A stretch of 35,873 nucleotides of DNA, taken from positions 1 to 35,873 of the forward strand of contig JAGVEJ010000145.1 of NCBI GenBank assembly GCA_020058225.1. Direction: 5' to 3'. Shown in pieces: positions 35,090-35,873 of the stretch (position 1 is the first letter of the stretch; every line of letters starts with the position of its first letter). The notes below the pieces were generated by a model. It saw nothing but the letters and a program-made list of their open reading frames with translations, did no database searches and was not told the DNA's origin. A program made the position numbers and the translations under genes. The stretch comes from Candidatus Zixiibacteriota bacterium (GTDB lineage Bacteria; Zixibacteria; MSB-5A5; GN15; PGXB01).

Positions 35090-35707
35090 ATGCTTAAACT
35101 CACCGCCCAAAATCTTGCTAAACGATTCGGCCCCAGACGGGTCTTCGAAAATATTAGCTTCACCCTCGAACTCGGGCAATCGATCGCCATTGTTGGCCCC
35201 AATGGCTCCGGCAAATCAACCTTGTTAAGGCTCATTATCGGTTTCAGTATACCGTCAAAGGGAAAAGTAATCTTTTCCGAAAATGGCAAACCGCTCGATT
35301 TCGATAATTACCGCAAGAAACTGGCTTTGGTTTCGCCTTATCTTGCTATGTATAGTTCCCTCACCGCCCGTGAAAACCTCCGTTTTCTTGCGAAAGTCAA
35401 TGGCGATTTAATCTCCAATATTGAGATCGAGACTGCTCTGGCTCGGGTCGGGCTTGAGGGGAGAGGTGATGATTTTGTTTCGGCCTATTCGTCAGGGATG
35501 CTTCAACGCTTGAAATATGCCGCCGCCATAATAAAAAGGCCGGAAATATTTCTGCTCGATGAACCAACATCCAACCTCGATGAATCAGGGGAAAAGATTA
35601 TTGTCGATTTGATAAATCAACACCGAAAAAAATCCATAATAATCATCGCCACCAATGAAAAAGAGGAGTATTCGCTTGCCGAATCAGTCTGTCAGCTGGG
35701 TGGCTAA
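35090..35707 (+). CDS. ccmA: Heme exporter ATP-binding protein CcmA
   Basis: The 205-residue ABC ATPase has Walker A GPNGSGKST (36-44), LALVSPYLAMYSSLTARENLRFLA after it, the signature YSSGMLQRLKYA (from 133) and Walker B IFLLDEPTSNLD (from about 152). The short length, the signature variant SSGM and an overlapping downstream CcmB-like gene identify it as CcmA of cytochrome c maturation System I, rather than a generic transporter. CcmAB with CcmC and CcmD releases heme-loaded CcmE in the periplasm. The ATG has little Shine-Dalgarno complementarity. Confidence 0.88.
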   Translation: MLKLTAQNLAKRFGPRRVFENISFTLELGQSIAIVGPNGSGKSTLLRLIIGFSIPSKGKVIFSENGKPLDFDNYRKKLALVSPYLAMYSSLTARENLRFLAKVNGDLISNIEIETALARVGLEGRGDDFVSAYSSGMLQRLKYAAAIIKRPEIFLLDEPTSNLDESGEKIIVDLINQHRKKSIIIIATNEKEEYSLAESVCQLGG

Positions 35708-35873
35708 AGTCTTTGCCGTTGCCCAAAAGGATATTGTTTCCGAATTCCGGACCCGATATGCGCTCAATGCCATATTGATGTTTGCTCTGGTTACTTTGAC
35801 AGTAATCTCATTTGCAATCGGCGCCCTTGATGTCTCCAAAGAAATCCTGGCCTCTCTTTTCTGGATAGTGCAG
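35676..35873 (+). CDS. ccmB: CcmB-like heme exporter membrane protein, 5' part
   Basis: The gene is cut by the window end after 66 codons. TTG at 35676 is chosen because AGAGGAG (35661-35667) precedes it by eight bases; an ATG in the same frame at 35655 lacks a ribosome site. The start overlaps the end of ccmA. The visible residues include AQKDIVSEFRTRYALNAILMFALVTLTVISFAIGA, with the cytoplasmic KDxxxExRTR segment and first membrane helix typical of CcmB, the permease that pairs with CcmA. Only this part can be judged. Confidence 0.85.
   Translation, partial: MPNQSVSWVAKVFAVAQKDIVSEFRTRYALNAILMFALVTLTVISFAIGALDVSKEILASLFWIVQ

Overview
The window looks like a chromosomal segment from an uncultivated or little-studied bacterium of the FCB superphylum (Fibrobacterota-Chlorobiota-Bacteroidota and relatives, for example Zixibacteria-like lineages). 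This is inferred from the gene families, not from a marker-gene search. The clues are large secreted proteins ending in FlgD/type IX-like C-terminal domains, a PorV/UPF0164-type outer-membrane barrel, a short arginine/lysine-rich mS38(COX24)-like ribosomal protein of the kind seen in Bacteroidota, and lipoprotein/LPS genes of a diderm. Base composition is moderately AT-rich and even. No phage, plasmid, rRNA, tRNA or CRISPR sequence was found.

Layout. 1-4787: the 3' part of a giant secreted protein, followed with a 1-base overlap by a PorV-like barrel fused to TPRs. 4851-9352: a signalling block made of a membrane protein with an anti-sigma-type kinase domain and a PP2C phosphatase domain, a STAS antagonist with an added winged-helix-like tail, and a GAF-like/GGDEF diguanylate cyclase. 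9612-14511: an exopolysaccharide block with a Wza-type export protein, a TPR protein, a BY-type tyrosine kinase with a tyrosine-rich tail, an XrtA-type polysaccharide deacetylase and a DUF362 protein. A 130-bp MITE-like element lies exactly between the two blocks. 14768-15424 is a lone exported protein.

15532-23364 is a tightly packed housekeeping run: lapA-like, lapB-like, a SPOR/TPR protein, mutS, mutL and miaA, mostly overlapping or nearly so. A good promoter then precedes an MltD-type lytic transglycosylase with LysM repeats and sppA. HU and the mini ribosomal protein follow and end at a strong terminator. 27182-31869 holds a 1110-residue surface protein (propeller-like, BACON-like and cohesin-like repeats plus a C-terminal sorting-like domain) and a secreted protein built of three repeats. 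31870-32282 is a gene-free, hairpin-rich stretch. A DUF6504-like gene and dinB follow, then a convergent orphan beta-class DNA methyltransferase, and finally ccmA and the start of ccmB, cut by the window edge.

Working together: the partner-switching proteins and the c-di-GMP cyclase plausibly control the adjacent exopolysaccharide genes. The PorV-like barrel and the FlgD/CTD-tailed proteins suggest a type IX-like export route. Short palindromic repeats (two copies of a paired-hairpin element, one MITE-like element, and a cluster of hairpins near dinB) are scattered through the intergenic spaces.
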